This document shows, one piece after another, positions 36,884 to 46,397 of a stretch of 64,000 nt of DNA (positions are counted from its first letter, which is position 1; each line of letters starts with the position of its first letter). A program made the position numbers and the translations under genes. The notes below the pieces were generated by a model. The model saw nothing but the letters and a program-made list of their open reading frames with translations, ran no database searches and was not told the origin of the DNA. Where the stretch lies: contig NZ_CP109178.1 of the NCBI RefSeq assembly GCF_036248255.1, positions 1,426,001 to 1,490,000 on the forward strand, in the 5' to 3' direction. The stretch comes from Streptomyces sp. NBC_01717 (GTDB lineage: Bacteria > Actinomycetota > Actinomycetes > Streptomycetales > Streptomycetaceae).

Positions 36884-39343
36884 TCAGCCGAGCTTGACGG
36901 TGACCTTCTGCGTGGCACCCGCGGTGCCGCTGAGGTCGCCGAACGTGAGCCGCAGTGAAGCCCCGGTGGTGGCCCCCGTGACCGTGGCCGGCTTGGCGGT
37001 CACCGAGGCCACGGCCCTGTTCCAGGTGAGTGTCAGAGATGTCTGCATCCGCATCGGATCGCTGACGCAGATCACCGCGGTGCCGTCGCTCCTTTCGCTG
37101 ATCATCACCGCGCAGGGCGCGCTCGCGGTGAGCGTCCCGACGGTGCCGCCGAACCAGAAGTTGATGCCGGTGAAGCCGAGTGAGGGGACGCTGACGCCCT
37201 GCTGGTTGTCGGTGTTGGCGAGGATCTGCAGCCAGCCCGTGTCCGCCGCTCTGGCGGAGGTCCGGTCCGCGGTGGCTCCCGGCAGGAGCGTGTAGGCGTA
37301 CGAGGCGTTGACCGGGTTCGTACCGTGGTCGACCCACATGGTCAGGTACTTGCGGTTCAGGGTGGTCGTGGAACTGCCCCTGTTGATGGTGCTCCACTTG
37401 CCGTCGCGGGCCTCGCGCTGCGCCTTGACGGTGGCACCGCCGGGGAAGACATAACCACCGTGGCCCCCGATGTGTGCCCACATGGCGCCTGTGAGGGTCT
37501 CCGACCACGGGTAGGTCAGCGGCTTGGTGGTGCCGTCGACGGTGAAGGTGGTACTGCCGGTGGGGCCGAGATTTCGGTTTTCGACGGTGGACTCCACGGC
37601 TGTGCCGTCGCTGCACTTGATGCCTGCTCCCAGACAGACGATCGCGTCGTCGAGACAGAACCAGGACTTCTTCGCCAGCAGCGTGCTCTGCAGCCCCTTC
37701 AGGTACTGACCGATGGCCGCCCGCTGCCCGTCGGTGGCGCCGCCCACCCAGTTGACGTCCGGCAGGGACGCGCCCCAGTCGCCGCCGGCGGCGTCCGCGA
37801 GCGCCTTGCGGGATGCGGTGATGCCGGGCAGCCGGTACGGGTCGACGGTGGGCCAGAAGGCGTCGCTGTACTGGCCGTTGCCGTAGGTGTCGCCCCACCA
37901 GTAGAGCATTCCGGAACCGGTGTGCCAGCCGCGCAGATTCTCGCCGTTGCCGGTCTCGTAGTACGTGGTGCGCCTGTCGGTCATGCTGATCGAGGCGCCC
38001 CAGCCGGGGCGGCGGTGGGTGGCCCGCGACATGTTGGTGAAGAGCCGGTGGCCGGTCGGTTCGGCGATGGCCGAGACCGCGGTGTCGTCCTGAACGCCCT
38101 TGAGCCGGGCCAGACCTGTCAGCCCGAGCGAGGGGTTGCTCATCGGCGGGCTGTAGTAGTCCCGCTGCATCCAGCCCTTGACCAGGCCGCGCCAACGGGT
38201 GTTCTCGGCCGCGCTCGCACCCTGCCCGAGCAGCACGATCGAGGCCAGGATCGGATGGCCGCGCAGATGGTCGTCCTGCTGGATGCTCCTGGCGTCGGAT
38301 GCGGAGATCCCTCGGCTGATGGCGCGGCCCGAGACGCCGTCCATCACCAGTCCGTTGTAGAGGAACGGCGCCCAGGCGTTCTCCACCGCGTCGAACACGA
38401 TCTGTCGGTCGGCGTCGGTGACCGCCCAACTGGACCCGGCGAGCAGCGCGAAGAGCATGCCGAGGCCGCCGAGCATCACCGAGCCGTACGAGCCGGTGTA
38501 CGGGACGGTGGTGTGCTGGATGAACGACCCGTCCGTATAGAGGCCGTCGCCGCCGGTGACGTACGGGAAGACGGGCGAGAGGGCGTCCCGAGCGAGCGCG
38601 ATCTTGGCCGGGTCGTCGCCGACTACGCCGCGCAGCGCGAGTACCCGGCACAGGTCGACGCGGTTGGCGCCGGTACTGGTACCGGTGTAGCTCGACACCG
38701 CGGAGTCGGGCACGAAGTGGTCGACGGCCTTGGCGTAGTTCGCGAGCTGGGTGGCCGACAACTGGTCGTACATCAGGACGCAGACGTCGAGGAGGGCCTG
38801 CGGGGCGCCTATCTGCCAGCTGTACCAGTTGCCGTACCGGGTCAGGCTCTCGTTGTACACCTGGGCGTAGAGGTGGTCGAGGCCGGTCAGGATGTCGGTC
38901 CTGAGGCCGGTGTTGCCGGTCAGGCCGGTGCCCTGCTGGCAGTACGCCTGGGCCATGGTGTTCAGCCGGCCGTAACTGCTCGCCATGTTCCCCGAGAAGC
39001 CATACGACTCCTGGTCGGTGTCGGGCTCGGGGTCGGCGAAAACCAGGTCGGGCCAGAGCGAGCCGGTGGCCGGTGCCATGGACGACCGGAGCTGGGTCGC
39101 GGTGGCGCCGAGGTCGGTGAGACGGCTCTTGAAGGGCTCCGCGGTCGGGCTGAAGCCCTCGCCGACTATCAGAGTGCGCCACTTGGCACGCAGCGCGGAG
39201 AACTCTTCCCCGGACTCCTTCCGGGGGGTGCCCCCTGCTGCCGCGGCCTCAGGAGTCAGGAGGGGCGTCGAGGCCAGACCGAGGGCGAGTGCCGTACCGC
39301 CGGTTGCGGCCAGGAAAGTGCGACGGGGCCAGAAACGCGTCAT
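36884..39343 (-). CDS. secreted polysaccharide lyase family 8 (hyaluronate/xanthan/chondroitin lyase type)
   Basis: An 819-residue secreted lyase. The N-terminus RRTFLAATGGTALALGL is a twin-arginine signal, ending near residue 35. The catalytic alpha/alpha toroid follows, with NWYSWQIGAP (near 168), TGANRVDLC (near 224) and the active-site His/Tyr segment DGSFIQHTTVPYTGSYG (near 268). The C-terminal third is the beta-sandwich domain of the family. Length matches PL8. It cleaves uronic-acid polysaccharides by beta-elimination; the polymer cannot be told from sequence. It lies in tandem with a close paralogue upstream. Confidence 0.9.
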   Translation of the reverse strand: MTRFWPRRTFLAATGGTALALGLASTPLLTPEAAAAGGTPRKESGEEFSALRAKWRTLIVGEGFSPTAEPFKSRLTDLGATATQLRSSMAPATGSLWPDLVFADPEPDTDQESYGFSGNMASSYGRLNTMAQAYCQQGTGLTGNTGLRTDILTGLDHLYAQVYNESLTRYGNWYSWQIGAPQALLDVCVLMYDQLSATQLANYAKAVDHFVPDSAVSSYTGTSTGANRVDLCRVLALRGVVGDDPAKIALARDALSPVFPYVTGGDGLYTDGSFIQHTTVPYTGSYGSVMLGGLGMLFALLAGSSWAVTDADRQIVFDAVENAWAPFLYNGLVMDGVSGRAISRGISASDARSIQQDDHLRGHPILASIVLLGQGASAAENTRWRGLVKGWMQRDYYSPPMSNPSLGLTGLARLKGVQDDTAVSAIAEPTGHRLFTNMSRATHRRPGWGASISMTDRRTTYYETGNGENLRGWHTGSGMLYWWGDTYGNGQYSDAFWPTVDPYRLPGITASRKALADAAGGDWGASLPDVNWVGGATDGQRAAIGQYLKGLQSTLLAKKSWFCLDDAIVCLGAGIKCSDGTAVESTVENRNLGPTGSTTFTVDGTTKPLTYPWSETLTGAMWAHIGGHGGYVFPGGATVKAQREARDGKWSTINRGSSTTTLNRKYLTMWVDHGTNPVNASYAYTLLPGATADRTSARAADTGWLQILANTDNQQGVSVPSLGFTGINFWFGGTVGTLTASAPCAVMISERSDGTAVICVSDPMRMQTSLTLTWNRAVASVTAKPATVTGATTGASLRLTFGDLSGTAGATQKVTVKLG

Positions 39344-39635
39344 TGCGATCTCCGGATGAGGAGGTGGGAGGAGGCTGAGGGGCCTTGGACCGGCGTTGCG
39401 GATTCAGGACGGGGGCTGAGGATCTTCGGTCGGGACGGGGATCACCGGGAGGCTGCGGCGGGTGAAGCCAGGACCGGAGTGAGGGCAAGCGGCAGGACGA
39501 TCGCTGGGCGGGTGCAGAGGCGCTTGAGCGTGGGGGGAGCCCTTTCTGCTGCGATCTGTTCAGTTGGGATGTGCCGGGCCGGGTTCCTGCTCAGGCAGCT
39601 GGGAGGAACCCGGCCCACCGAGGCGGTGCCGTGCG
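39344..39635. other. spacer between tandem lyase genes
   Basis: About 290 G-rich bases with no gene. It must hold the terminator of the upstream lyase gene and possibly a promoter for the downstream one, but I see neither a strong hairpin nor the TCGATCGTTYTG motif here. Confidence 0.4.
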
Positions 39636-42110
39636 TCAGGCCGGCCGCACCTTCACCTGGTGGGTCGTGCCGTAGCTGCCGCTGAGGTCGCCGAACGTGA
39701 TGGTGAGGGAGGAGCCCGTCTGCACATCGGTGACCGAAGTCGATTTGGAGAGGACCGACTTGACGGGTCGCTTCCAGGTGAGGGTCAGGCCCGTGACGGT
39801 GCGGGACGGGTCCGCCACCGAGATCGTCGCCGTGCCGTCGCGCCTCTCACGGACCTGCACGCTCACCGGTGCGCTCGCCATGACCTTTCCGACCGTGCCC
39901 GCCTCCCAGAAGTTGATCCCGGTGAAGCCGAGGGAGGGGACGCGGATGCCGTGCTGTTGCGCAGTGTTGGCGAGGATCTGCAGCCACAGCGGGTCGATGG
40001 CGCGAGCAGCGGTGCGCAGCTCGCTCGCGCCGGGCATGAGGATGTACGCGTACGAGGCGTCCTGCGGGTCGGTGCCGTGGTCCTGCCACAGCGTCAGATA
40101 GCGCCGGGTGAACGACGTGGGAGAACTTCCGGTGTTGATGTCCTTCCAGGCACCTGTGCGCTCCTCGCGCAGTGCGCTGACCCGGCTGCCACCCGACTCG
40201 GGGAAGACATAGCCCGCGTGCCCTGCGATATGCGCCCACCTGGTGTGCGAACGGGTGACCTGCCGGTCCTGGGTACCGGGCTGCGGAATGCCGTTGAGGC
40301 TGAGCCGCGCTGTCCCCGAGGCGCCCAGGTTGCGGTTGTCGATCACCGTCTCGACCGCGGCGCCGTCGGCCGAGGTGATGCCGGCGCCGAGACAGACGAT
40401 CGAGTCGTCGAGCCAGAACCACGACTTCTTGGCGGTCATCGTGCTGTCGACGCCCCGCAGATGCTGCCCGGTGACGCCGAACTCGCCGTCGGTGGTGCCG
40501 CCCACCCAGGCCGTGTCCGGCTTCGGGTTTCCCCAGTTGCCGCCGAAGCCGTCCGGCAGCGGCTTCTTCGAGACGGTGATTCCGGGCAGCCGGTACGGGT
40601 CGACCGTCGGCCAGAAGGTGTCCGAGTACTGCTCGAGACCGTGGTCGTCGCCCCACCAGGACAGCCAGCCCGAGCCGGTGTGATAGCCGCGGGCGTGCTC
40701 ACCGTTGCCGAACTCGTAGTGCGCGATGCGCTTGGAGGCCATGCTGACCGAGGCCCCCCAGTCGCTTCGGCGGTGAGTGACGCGGTCCATGTTGGAGAAG
40801 ACCCGGTGCTCGGTCGGCTCGGGTGATGCCTTGACCGTGTCGTCGTCGAACAGCGTCTGCAGCCGGGCCGTGTTGACCAGGCTCAGCTTCGGGTTCTTCA
40901 GCGCGGGACCGTAGTAGTCGCGCTGCAGCCAGCCCTTGACCATGGCCTTCCAGCGGGCCTGCTCCTCAGGGCTCGCGCCCTGGCCGACCAGCAGGACGGA
41001 CGCCATCACGCTGTGCGCGCGGGTGTGATCGTCCTGGGGAAGCTGGAAGGGGTCGGACACCGTCAGGCCTCGGCTGATGCCGCGGCTGGAGACGTTGTCC
41101 ATCATCAGGCCGTTGTAGATGAAGGGGGCGATGGCCTTCTCGACGGTGTCGAGGAAGAGCTGGCTGCCCGGGTCGTTCACCTGCCACGTCGAGTCGCGCA
41201 GCAGCGCGAACAGCCGGCCGAGGCCGTCGTGGAGCACCGCGCCGTAGCCGCCGATGTAAGGGACGTCGGTGTGCTGGATGAACGAGCCGTCGGCGTAGAA
41301 ACCGTCACCGGTGGTGACGTACGGGAAGACGGGAGACAGGGCGTCACGGCCGAGCTGGATCTTGGCCGCGCTGCCGCCGACGACGCCTCGCAGGATGATC
41401 CCGCGGCACAGATCGACACGGTTGGCGCCGGTGCTGGTGCCGGTGTACTGCGCCACGGCCGAGTCCGGCAGGAACTTGTCCACGGCCCGGCAGTAGGCGG
41501 CTATCTGCTCGGCCGACAGGTGGTCGTAGAGCAGCACGGCGGTGTCCATCAGCGCCTGCGGCGAGCCGATCTGGAAGTTCCACCAGTTCCCGAACCGGGC
41601 CTTGTTCTCGTTGTAGACGTCCGAGTAGAGGTGGTCCAGGCCGGCGATGACGGCGTCCTTGAGCGCGGCGTCTCCCGTGAGCCCTGTTCCGGGCTGGGCC
41701 CACGCCTGGGCCATGGTGTTCAGTCGCGTGAAGCTGTCGTTCATCCTGGCCGAGTAGCCGTACGACTCCTGGTCGGTGTCCGGCGACGGGTCGGCATAGC
41801 TGATGCCGGACCACAGCGATCCGACCGCCGGCGCCATGGTGGCCTGGAAGCCGGCGGCCTGGGTGCCGAGCGTGGCGAGCTTGGACTTGAAGGGCTCCGC
41901 GGTCGGGCTGAAGCCCTCGCCGAGTATCAGAGTGCGCCACTTGGCGCGCAGTGCGGCGAATTCGTCGTCCGCCTGGGCGGCAGCCGATGCCTGGGTGCGA
42001 GTGGTGGCCGCGGCGGTGCCGGGCTCGGTGAGGCCGACCGCGAGCGCGGTGCCGCCGGTGGCCGCCAGAAAGGTGCGGCGGGACCAAGGGGGCGAGGAAG
42101 GGGGCGTCAT
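39636..42110 (-). CDS. secreted polysaccharide lyase family 8, paralogue
   Basis: An 824-residue paralogue of the neighbouring lyase, similar along its whole length (for example EGFSPTAEPFKSKLATLG against EGFSPTAEPFKSRLTDLG). Tat signal SRRTFLAATGGTALAVG; active-site motifs NWWNFQIGSP, TGANRVDLC and DGSFIQHTDVPYIGGYG are intact. The ATG at 42110 has GGAG upstream; codons further upstream are not a plausible leader. Two intact paralogues suggest complementary substrate or endo/exo specificity rather than decay. The upstream region carries the TCGATCGTTYTG motif shared with the sugar importer. Confidence 0.9.
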   Translation of the reverse strand: MTPPSSPPWSRRTFLAATGGTALAVGLTEPGTAAATTRTQASAAAQADDEFAALRAKWRTLILGEGFSPTAEPFKSKLATLGTQAAGFQATMAPAVGSLWSGISYADPSPDTDQESYGYSARMNDSFTRLNTMAQAWAQPGTGLTGDAALKDAVIAGLDHLYSDVYNENKARFGNWWNFQIGSPQALMDTAVLLYDHLSAEQIAAYCRAVDKFLPDSAVAQYTGTSTGANRVDLCRGIILRGVVGGSAAKIQLGRDALSPVFPYVTTGDGFYADGSFIQHTDVPYIGGYGAVLHDGLGRLFALLRDSTWQVNDPGSQLFLDTVEKAIAPFIYNGLMMDNVSSRGISRGLTVSDPFQLPQDDHTRAHSVMASVLLVGQGASPEEQARWKAMVKGWLQRDYYGPALKNPKLSLVNTARLQTLFDDDTVKASPEPTEHRVFSNMDRVTHRRSDWGASVSMASKRIAHYEFGNGEHARGYHTGSGWLSWWGDDHGLEQYSDTFWPTVDPYRLPGITVSKKPLPDGFGGNWGNPKPDTAWVGGTTDGEFGVTGQHLRGVDSTMTAKKSWFWLDDSIVCLGAGITSADGAAVETVIDNRNLGASGTARLSLNGIPQPGTQDRQVTRSHTRWAHIAGHAGYVFPESGGSRVSALREERTGAWKDINTGSSPTSFTRRYLTLWQDHGTDPQDASYAYILMPGASELRTAARAIDPLWLQILANTAQQHGIRVPSLGFTGINFWEAGTVGKVMASAPVSVQVRERRDGTATISVADPSRTVTGLTLTWKRPVKSVLSKSTSVTDVQTGSSLTITFGDLSGSYGTTHQVKVRPA

Positions 42111-42367
42111 GGGTGCTCCGGAGGCCGGGAGGGGTTGCGGGATGCCGCTGTGGAGTAGGCGGTTTCTAGCACGCAAGCGCTCAACCGCTCAACAGAAGAA
42201 GCAGAATTGAGCATTTCGATCGTTCTGCGCGTTCATTTTTGGCCCACTTCGCCCCTCCTCTACCGCTACCTCCTGGGCTGCTCATCAAGCGGTCCGGGCC
42301 GCACACTCTCGGCGGTCGCCGACAACGGAAGAGACCATGACCGACAGATCCATGCACACACTCGCCT
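42111..42367. promoter_or_regulatory. control region of lyase gene with importer-like motif
   Basis: A 257-base A+T-richer gap. TCGATCGTTCTG (42216-42227) followed by GCGTTC matches the importer promoter motif TCGATCGTTTTG plus TGCGTTC. Closer to the gene are repeats of GCTCAA (for example AGCGCTCAACCGCTCAAC, 42176-42193), which may be a second site. Confidence 0.45.
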
Positions 42368-44182
42368 TCAGTGCAGGTCGGCCCGCGCAGGGCTGCCGTC
42401 GAGGAAGCCGCCCGACTGGTGCTGCCACAACTTCGCGTAGGAGCCGTCCGACGCGAGCAACTCCTGGTGGGTGCCCTGCTCGACGATCCGTCCGCGGTCC
42501 AGGACGACGAGCCGGTCCATGGTGGCGACCGTGCTCAGCCGGTGCGCCACCACGAGCGCCGTCCGCCCGTCCATGAGCCGCCACAGCGCCTCCTGGACGA
42601 GGATCTCGCTCTCGGAGTCCAAGGCGCTGGTCGCCTCGTCGAGCAGCAGGATCGGCGCGTCGCGCAGGATCGCCCTGGCGAGGGCGACCCGCTGGCGCTG
42701 TCCGCCGGACAGCTTGACACCGCGCTCGCCCACCATGGTGTCGAAGCCGTCCGGCAGCGCGTCGGCGAACTCCGTGACGTGCGCCGCCTCGGCCGCGCGG
42801 CGGATCTCGGCATCGGTGGCGTCCGGCCGGGCGAACGCAAGGTTGTCCCGCAGCGTGCGGTGGAACATCGCCGGGTCCTGCGGCACGTAGGCGATCAGGC
42901 TGCGCAGGTCGGTCTGACGCAGCCTGCTGATGTCCTGCCCCCCGATCAGGATCCGGCCGGCGTCGATGTCCGTCAGCCGGAGCAGCAGCCGGGTGAGCGT
43001 GGTCTTGCCCCCGCCGGACCGGCCGACGAGACCGATCTTCGCCCCGCTGGGCACGGCCAGGTCGAGGCCCTCGAAGAGCGGCTTCCCGCCCCCGTGGGCG
43101 AAGGTCACCTGCTCGAAGCGGACATCGGCGGCCTGGGACAGCAACGCCTCCGGCGACGCCGGGTCGAGCACGGTCGGCGGCGTCAGCAGCAGTTCGGTGA
43201 ACTGCGCGGCCTCCGTCATCGAGCTCTCCAGGCGGCGGTAGATCTGGTTGAACTCGAACATGATCCGCGTCGCGTTGCTGTAGTACGTAAAGGCGACCAC
43301 GACCGCCTCCACGCCGTGCACGCCCCCGCCGAGCGTGACCGCGAGCAGCAGGCCCAGCGCGTTGGTCAGCACGGACATCGGCGCGACCAGCGTGTCGATG
43401 CGCAGGTTGCCGTAGTCCCACGACCTCAGCGTGAGCCGCCGCGACTGCGCCACGCGGGACCGATGCTCGGCGGCCTCACGTTCCTGGGCGGCGAACGCCT
43501 GGACCGTGTCGATGTTCGTCAGGCTGTCGGCGACGTGGCCCGACACCCGGGCGATCGCCTCCTCGCGCTGTTTGACGAGCGCCTGTCGGCGACGGATGAG
43601 GGGCACCACGCACAGCGCCGTCAGTGCGATCATCGCCAGGAGCCCGACTACGAGCAGCGGGTCGTAGCGCCACAGCACCACCGACCCGAACAGCAGCGGC
43701 ACGAAGCTTCCCACGACCGAGAACGTCAGCGTGTCGATGAACTCCTCGAAGCGAGAGGCGAAGCTGAGGACCCGTTTGGTCAGCGACCCGGCGAAGTTGT
43801 CATGGAAGAACGCGGCGTCCTTGGCGAACAGCTCGTCCATGCCGATCACGTACAGGTGCTCGATGGCGAGGGCGGCTACGCGGTTCAGGCAGTGGAAGCC
43901 GATGCGCCACAGCGTCTCCGCGAACAGAAGGACGCCGGCGAAGCCGAGGACGTAGGGCAGCGTCGAACCGATGGAGATACCGTTGTCGCCGGCGATTCGG
44001 CCGACGAGCTTCGCGACGACCAGCGGCGCGATGTAGTTGATACCGATGTTGCCCAGCGCCGGCAGCAGCATCGCGGGCACCGTCAGCCGCGGGCACCGGG
44101 CCAACTCCCGTCCGTAGTAACGAAGTGCGAGGAATACCGAGCCCCTGCTCCGAGGAGCCTCGCGCGATTCAGGTAAGCCCAT
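42368..44182 (-). CDS. ABC transporter, fused permease-ATPase (exporter type)
   Basis: A 604-residue half-transporter unrelated in detail to the one at 26 kb. Six-helix membrane domain at about residues 20-310; ATPase with Walker A GLVGRSGGGKTTL, signature KLSGGQRQRVALARA, Walker B ILLLDEATSALD and switch His in VAHRLS. These are the classical MsbA/MDR motifs. The ATG at 44182 is preceded by GGGG; a longer in-frame extension upstream has no normal leader character. Stands alone, with 357 non-coding bases before the next gene. Substrate unknown. Confidence 0.9.
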   Translation of the reverse strand: MGLPESREAPRSRGSVFLALRYYGRELARCPRLTVPAMLLPALGNIGINYIAPLVVAKLVGRIAGDNGISIGSTLPYVLGFAGVLLFAETLWRIGFHCLNRVAALAIEHLYVIGMDELFAKDAAFFHDNFAGSLTKRVLSFASRFEEFIDTLTFSVVGSFVPLLFGSVVLWRYDPLLVVGLLAMIALTALCVVPLIRRRQALVKQREEAIARVSGHVADSLTNIDTVQAFAAQEREAAEHRSRVAQSRRLTLRSWDYGNLRIDTLVAPMSVLTNALGLLLAVTLGGGVHGVEAVVVAFTYYSNATRIMFEFNQIYRRLESSMTEAAQFTELLLTPPTVLDPASPEALLSQAADVRFEQVTFAHGGGKPLFEGLDLAVPSGAKIGLVGRSGGGKTTLTRLLLRLTDIDAGRILIGGQDISRLRQTDLRSLIAYVPQDPAMFHRTLRDNLAFARPDATDAEIRRAAEAAHVTEFADALPDGFDTMVGERGVKLSGGQRQRVALARAILRDAPILLLDEATSALDSESEILVQEALWRLMDGRTALVVAHRLSTVATMDRLVVLDRGRIVEQGTHQELLASDGSYAKLWQHQSGGFLDGSPARADLH

Positions 44183-44539
44183 CCCAACCCCGTGTTGTCG
44201 TGCAGCAGCCCGCCGTGCGCCTCTCGGGGGCATGCCGCTGTCTCCATGGCCGTGCGGAGCTTCGGTTCGAGTGAGTGCCCGCGCTCGGGTCGTCCTCCGA
44301 CAGGCGGGGCACGACGACAAAGCCCCCCGCGCAGATCACGGCGACGCCACCGTGCGAGTACGGGCGGGCCAGGCATCACAGTGTCCCGCGATGACGCCCG
44401 CGGAGTCCAAGCGTTTTTGTCAGCCGGCGGCGCACCGCACACACGTGCGCCCCCAGCCGGACAGGTGCGGGTCTCCAGGAGCCGCGCGCGACCTGTCAAC
44501 AGCGCGTCGGCGGAGGGCAGGTACCGCGAAATCGTTGGA
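44183..44539. other. intergenic region, no gene seen
   Basis: About 357 bases between the exporter start and the acyl-CoA dehydrogenase stop. No gene or strong repeat is apparent; it should contain the exporter promoter and the terminator of the dehydrogenase operon. Confidence 0.5.
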
Positions 44540-46342
44540 TCAGAACCACTCGGGTCGGCTGTCCGCCGCGGTGCGGTCCAGGCTGTCGAGCAGGTCGAAC
44601 TGAGGTCCCGTACGCGGCAGTTCCACGCGGAAGAAGTACCGTGCCGCCTGTCGTTTGCCCTCGTGGAAGTCGTCCGTGTCGTCCCTGAGCGCGAGGAACT
44701 GCTCCAACCAGACCCAGGCCAGTACCACGTGGCCGACGGCTTCCAGGTAGACGGAGGCGTTGGCCAGGGCGGTCGCGGGGTCTCCGGTCGACCAGAGCCC
44801 GGCCGTGGTGCGCTCGGCTCGGGCCGTGGCCTGCTCCAACGAGGCGGCCAGCTCGGCCGCCTCGCCGCCGCTCGCCGTGGCGCGGGCGACGGTTGCCATG
44901 ATGGTCTCCAACAGCAGACGCAGCCCCGCCCCGCCGTTCGTGACGACCTTGCGGCCGAGCAGGTCCAGTCCCTGGATGCCGTGCGTGCCCTCGTGGATGG
45001 CGTTGAGACGGTTGTCCCGGTAGAACTGCTCGACGTTGTACTCACGGGTGTAGCCGTAGCCGCCGTGCACCTGGATGGCGAGGTCGTTGGCGGCCAGGCA
45101 CCACTGCGACGGCCAACTCTTGGCGATGGGCGTCAGGACGTCCAGCAACAGCCGGGCGCGAGCGCGCCCGGGTTCCTGCTCGGCGGTGCGTTCCTCGTCC
45201 AGGAGGCGGCTGCAGTAGAGGCTGAGCGCGAGGGCACCCTCCACGTAGCTCTTCTGTGCCAGCAGCATCCTGCGTACGTCGGCGTGCTCGATGATGGGGA
45301 CCTGCGGGGCGTTCGCGTCCTTGCCCGTCAGCGGGCGGCCCTGCGGGCGGGTGCGGGCGTAGTCGAGGGCGTGCAGGTAGCCGGTGTAGCCGAGCGCCGT
45401 GGCTCCGAGCCCGACGCCGATGCGGGCCTCGTTCATCATGTGGAACATGTACGCGAGCCCGTGGTGGGCCTCGCCCACGAGGAAGCCCACCGCGCCCGGG
45501 GCGCCGCCCGGGGTGTGCCGGCCCTCGCCGAAGTTGAGCAGGGTGTTGGTGGTGCCGCGGTAGCCCATTTTGTGGTTGAGGCCGGCCGGCACCACGTCGT
45601 TGCGTTCGCCCACGTTGCCGTCCGGCTCGACCAGGAGCTTGGGCACGATGAACAGCGAGATGCCCTTCACCCCCGCCGGCCCACCGGGGATCCTGGCCAG
45701 CACGAGGTGGACGATGTTCTCGCTGAGCTCGTGGTCGCCGCCGGAGATCCACATCTTCGTACCGGTGATCCGGTACGTTCCGTCGTCCTGCGGCACCGCC
45801 CGGGTGGTGATGTCCGCCAGCGAGGAACCGGCCTGAGGCTCCGAGAGACACATGGTGCCGAAGAACCGGCCCTCGACCATGGGGCGAACGTAGCTGTCGA
45901 CCTGCTCCTTGCTGCCGTGCGCCAGGAGCAGGTTGGCATTGCCGATGGTGAGGAACGGATACGCGGCGGTGCCCACGTTGGCGGCCTGGAACCAGGACAT
46001 GCAGGCGTTGGCGACCACGGTGGGCAGCTGCTGCCCACCGACGTCGTAGTCCATCGCGGCGCCGGTCAGGCCGGCCTCGGCGAAGACCCGCAGCGCCTGC
46101 TCGACCTCCGGGATGACATGCACCCGCTCGCCGTCGAAGCGCGGCTCCTCGGCGTCGTTCTTCTTGTTGTGCGGGGCGAAGTGCCGGGTCGCGATGGCCT
46201 CACTGAGGTCCATCACCGCGTCGAAGGTGTCCCGGTCGTGGTCGGCGTAGCGGGGGTGGCGGGTCAGGCCCGTGACATCCAGCCAGTCGTGGAGCAGGAA
46301 GTCCAGGTCGCGGCGGGAGAGCAGCAGGGAGTCCATGGGCAT
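44540..46342 (-). CDS. acyl-CoA dehydrogenase (long, FadE5-type)
   Basis: A 600-residue FAD-dependent acyl-CoA dehydrogenase of the long form with an extra C-terminal helical domain. Family motifs are visible: MCLSEPQAGSSLADI (FAD/substrate loop, near 165), TGTKMWISGGDHEL (near 193), and the catalytic glutamate region NAIHEGTHGIQGLDLLGRKV (near 450). It introduces the alpha-beta double bond into an acyl-CoA. The SDR gene 55 bases upstream is in the same direction, so the two probably form a small fatty-acid-type oxidation operon under the TetR-like palindrome at 47216. Confidence 0.92.
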   Translation of the reverse strand: MPMDSLLLSRRDLDFLLHDWLDVTGLTRHPRYADHDRDTFDAVMDLSEAIATRHFAPHNKKNDAEEPRFDGERVHVIPEVEQALRVFAEAGLTGAAMDYDVGGQQLPTVVANACMSWFQAANVGTAAYPFLTIGNANLLLAHGSKEQVDSYVRPMVEGRFFGTMCLSEPQAGSSLADITTRAVPQDDGTYRITGTKMWISGGDHELSENIVHLVLARIPGGPAGVKGISLFIVPKLLVEPDGNVGERNDVVPAGLNHKMGYRGTTNTLLNFGEGRHTPGGAPGAVGFLVGEAHHGLAYMFHMMNEARIGVGLGATALGYTGYLHALDYARTRPQGRPLTGKDANAPQVPIIEHADVRRMLLAQKSYVEGALALSLYCSRLLDEERTAEQEPGRARARLLLDVLTPIAKSWPSQWCLAANDLAIQVHGGYGYTREYNVEQFYRDNRLNAIHEGTHGIQGLDLLGRKVVTNGGAGLRLLLETIMATVARATASGGEAAELAASLEQATARAERTTAGLWSTGDPATALANASVYLEAVGHVVLAWVWLEQFLALRDDTDDFHEGKRQAARYFFRVELPRTGPQFDLLDSLDRTAADSRPEWF

Positions 46343-46397
46343 GGTCCGATCGGGAAGGGCGACGGAAACGGGTAGGCGTGTGCGTCCGACGGGCGGT

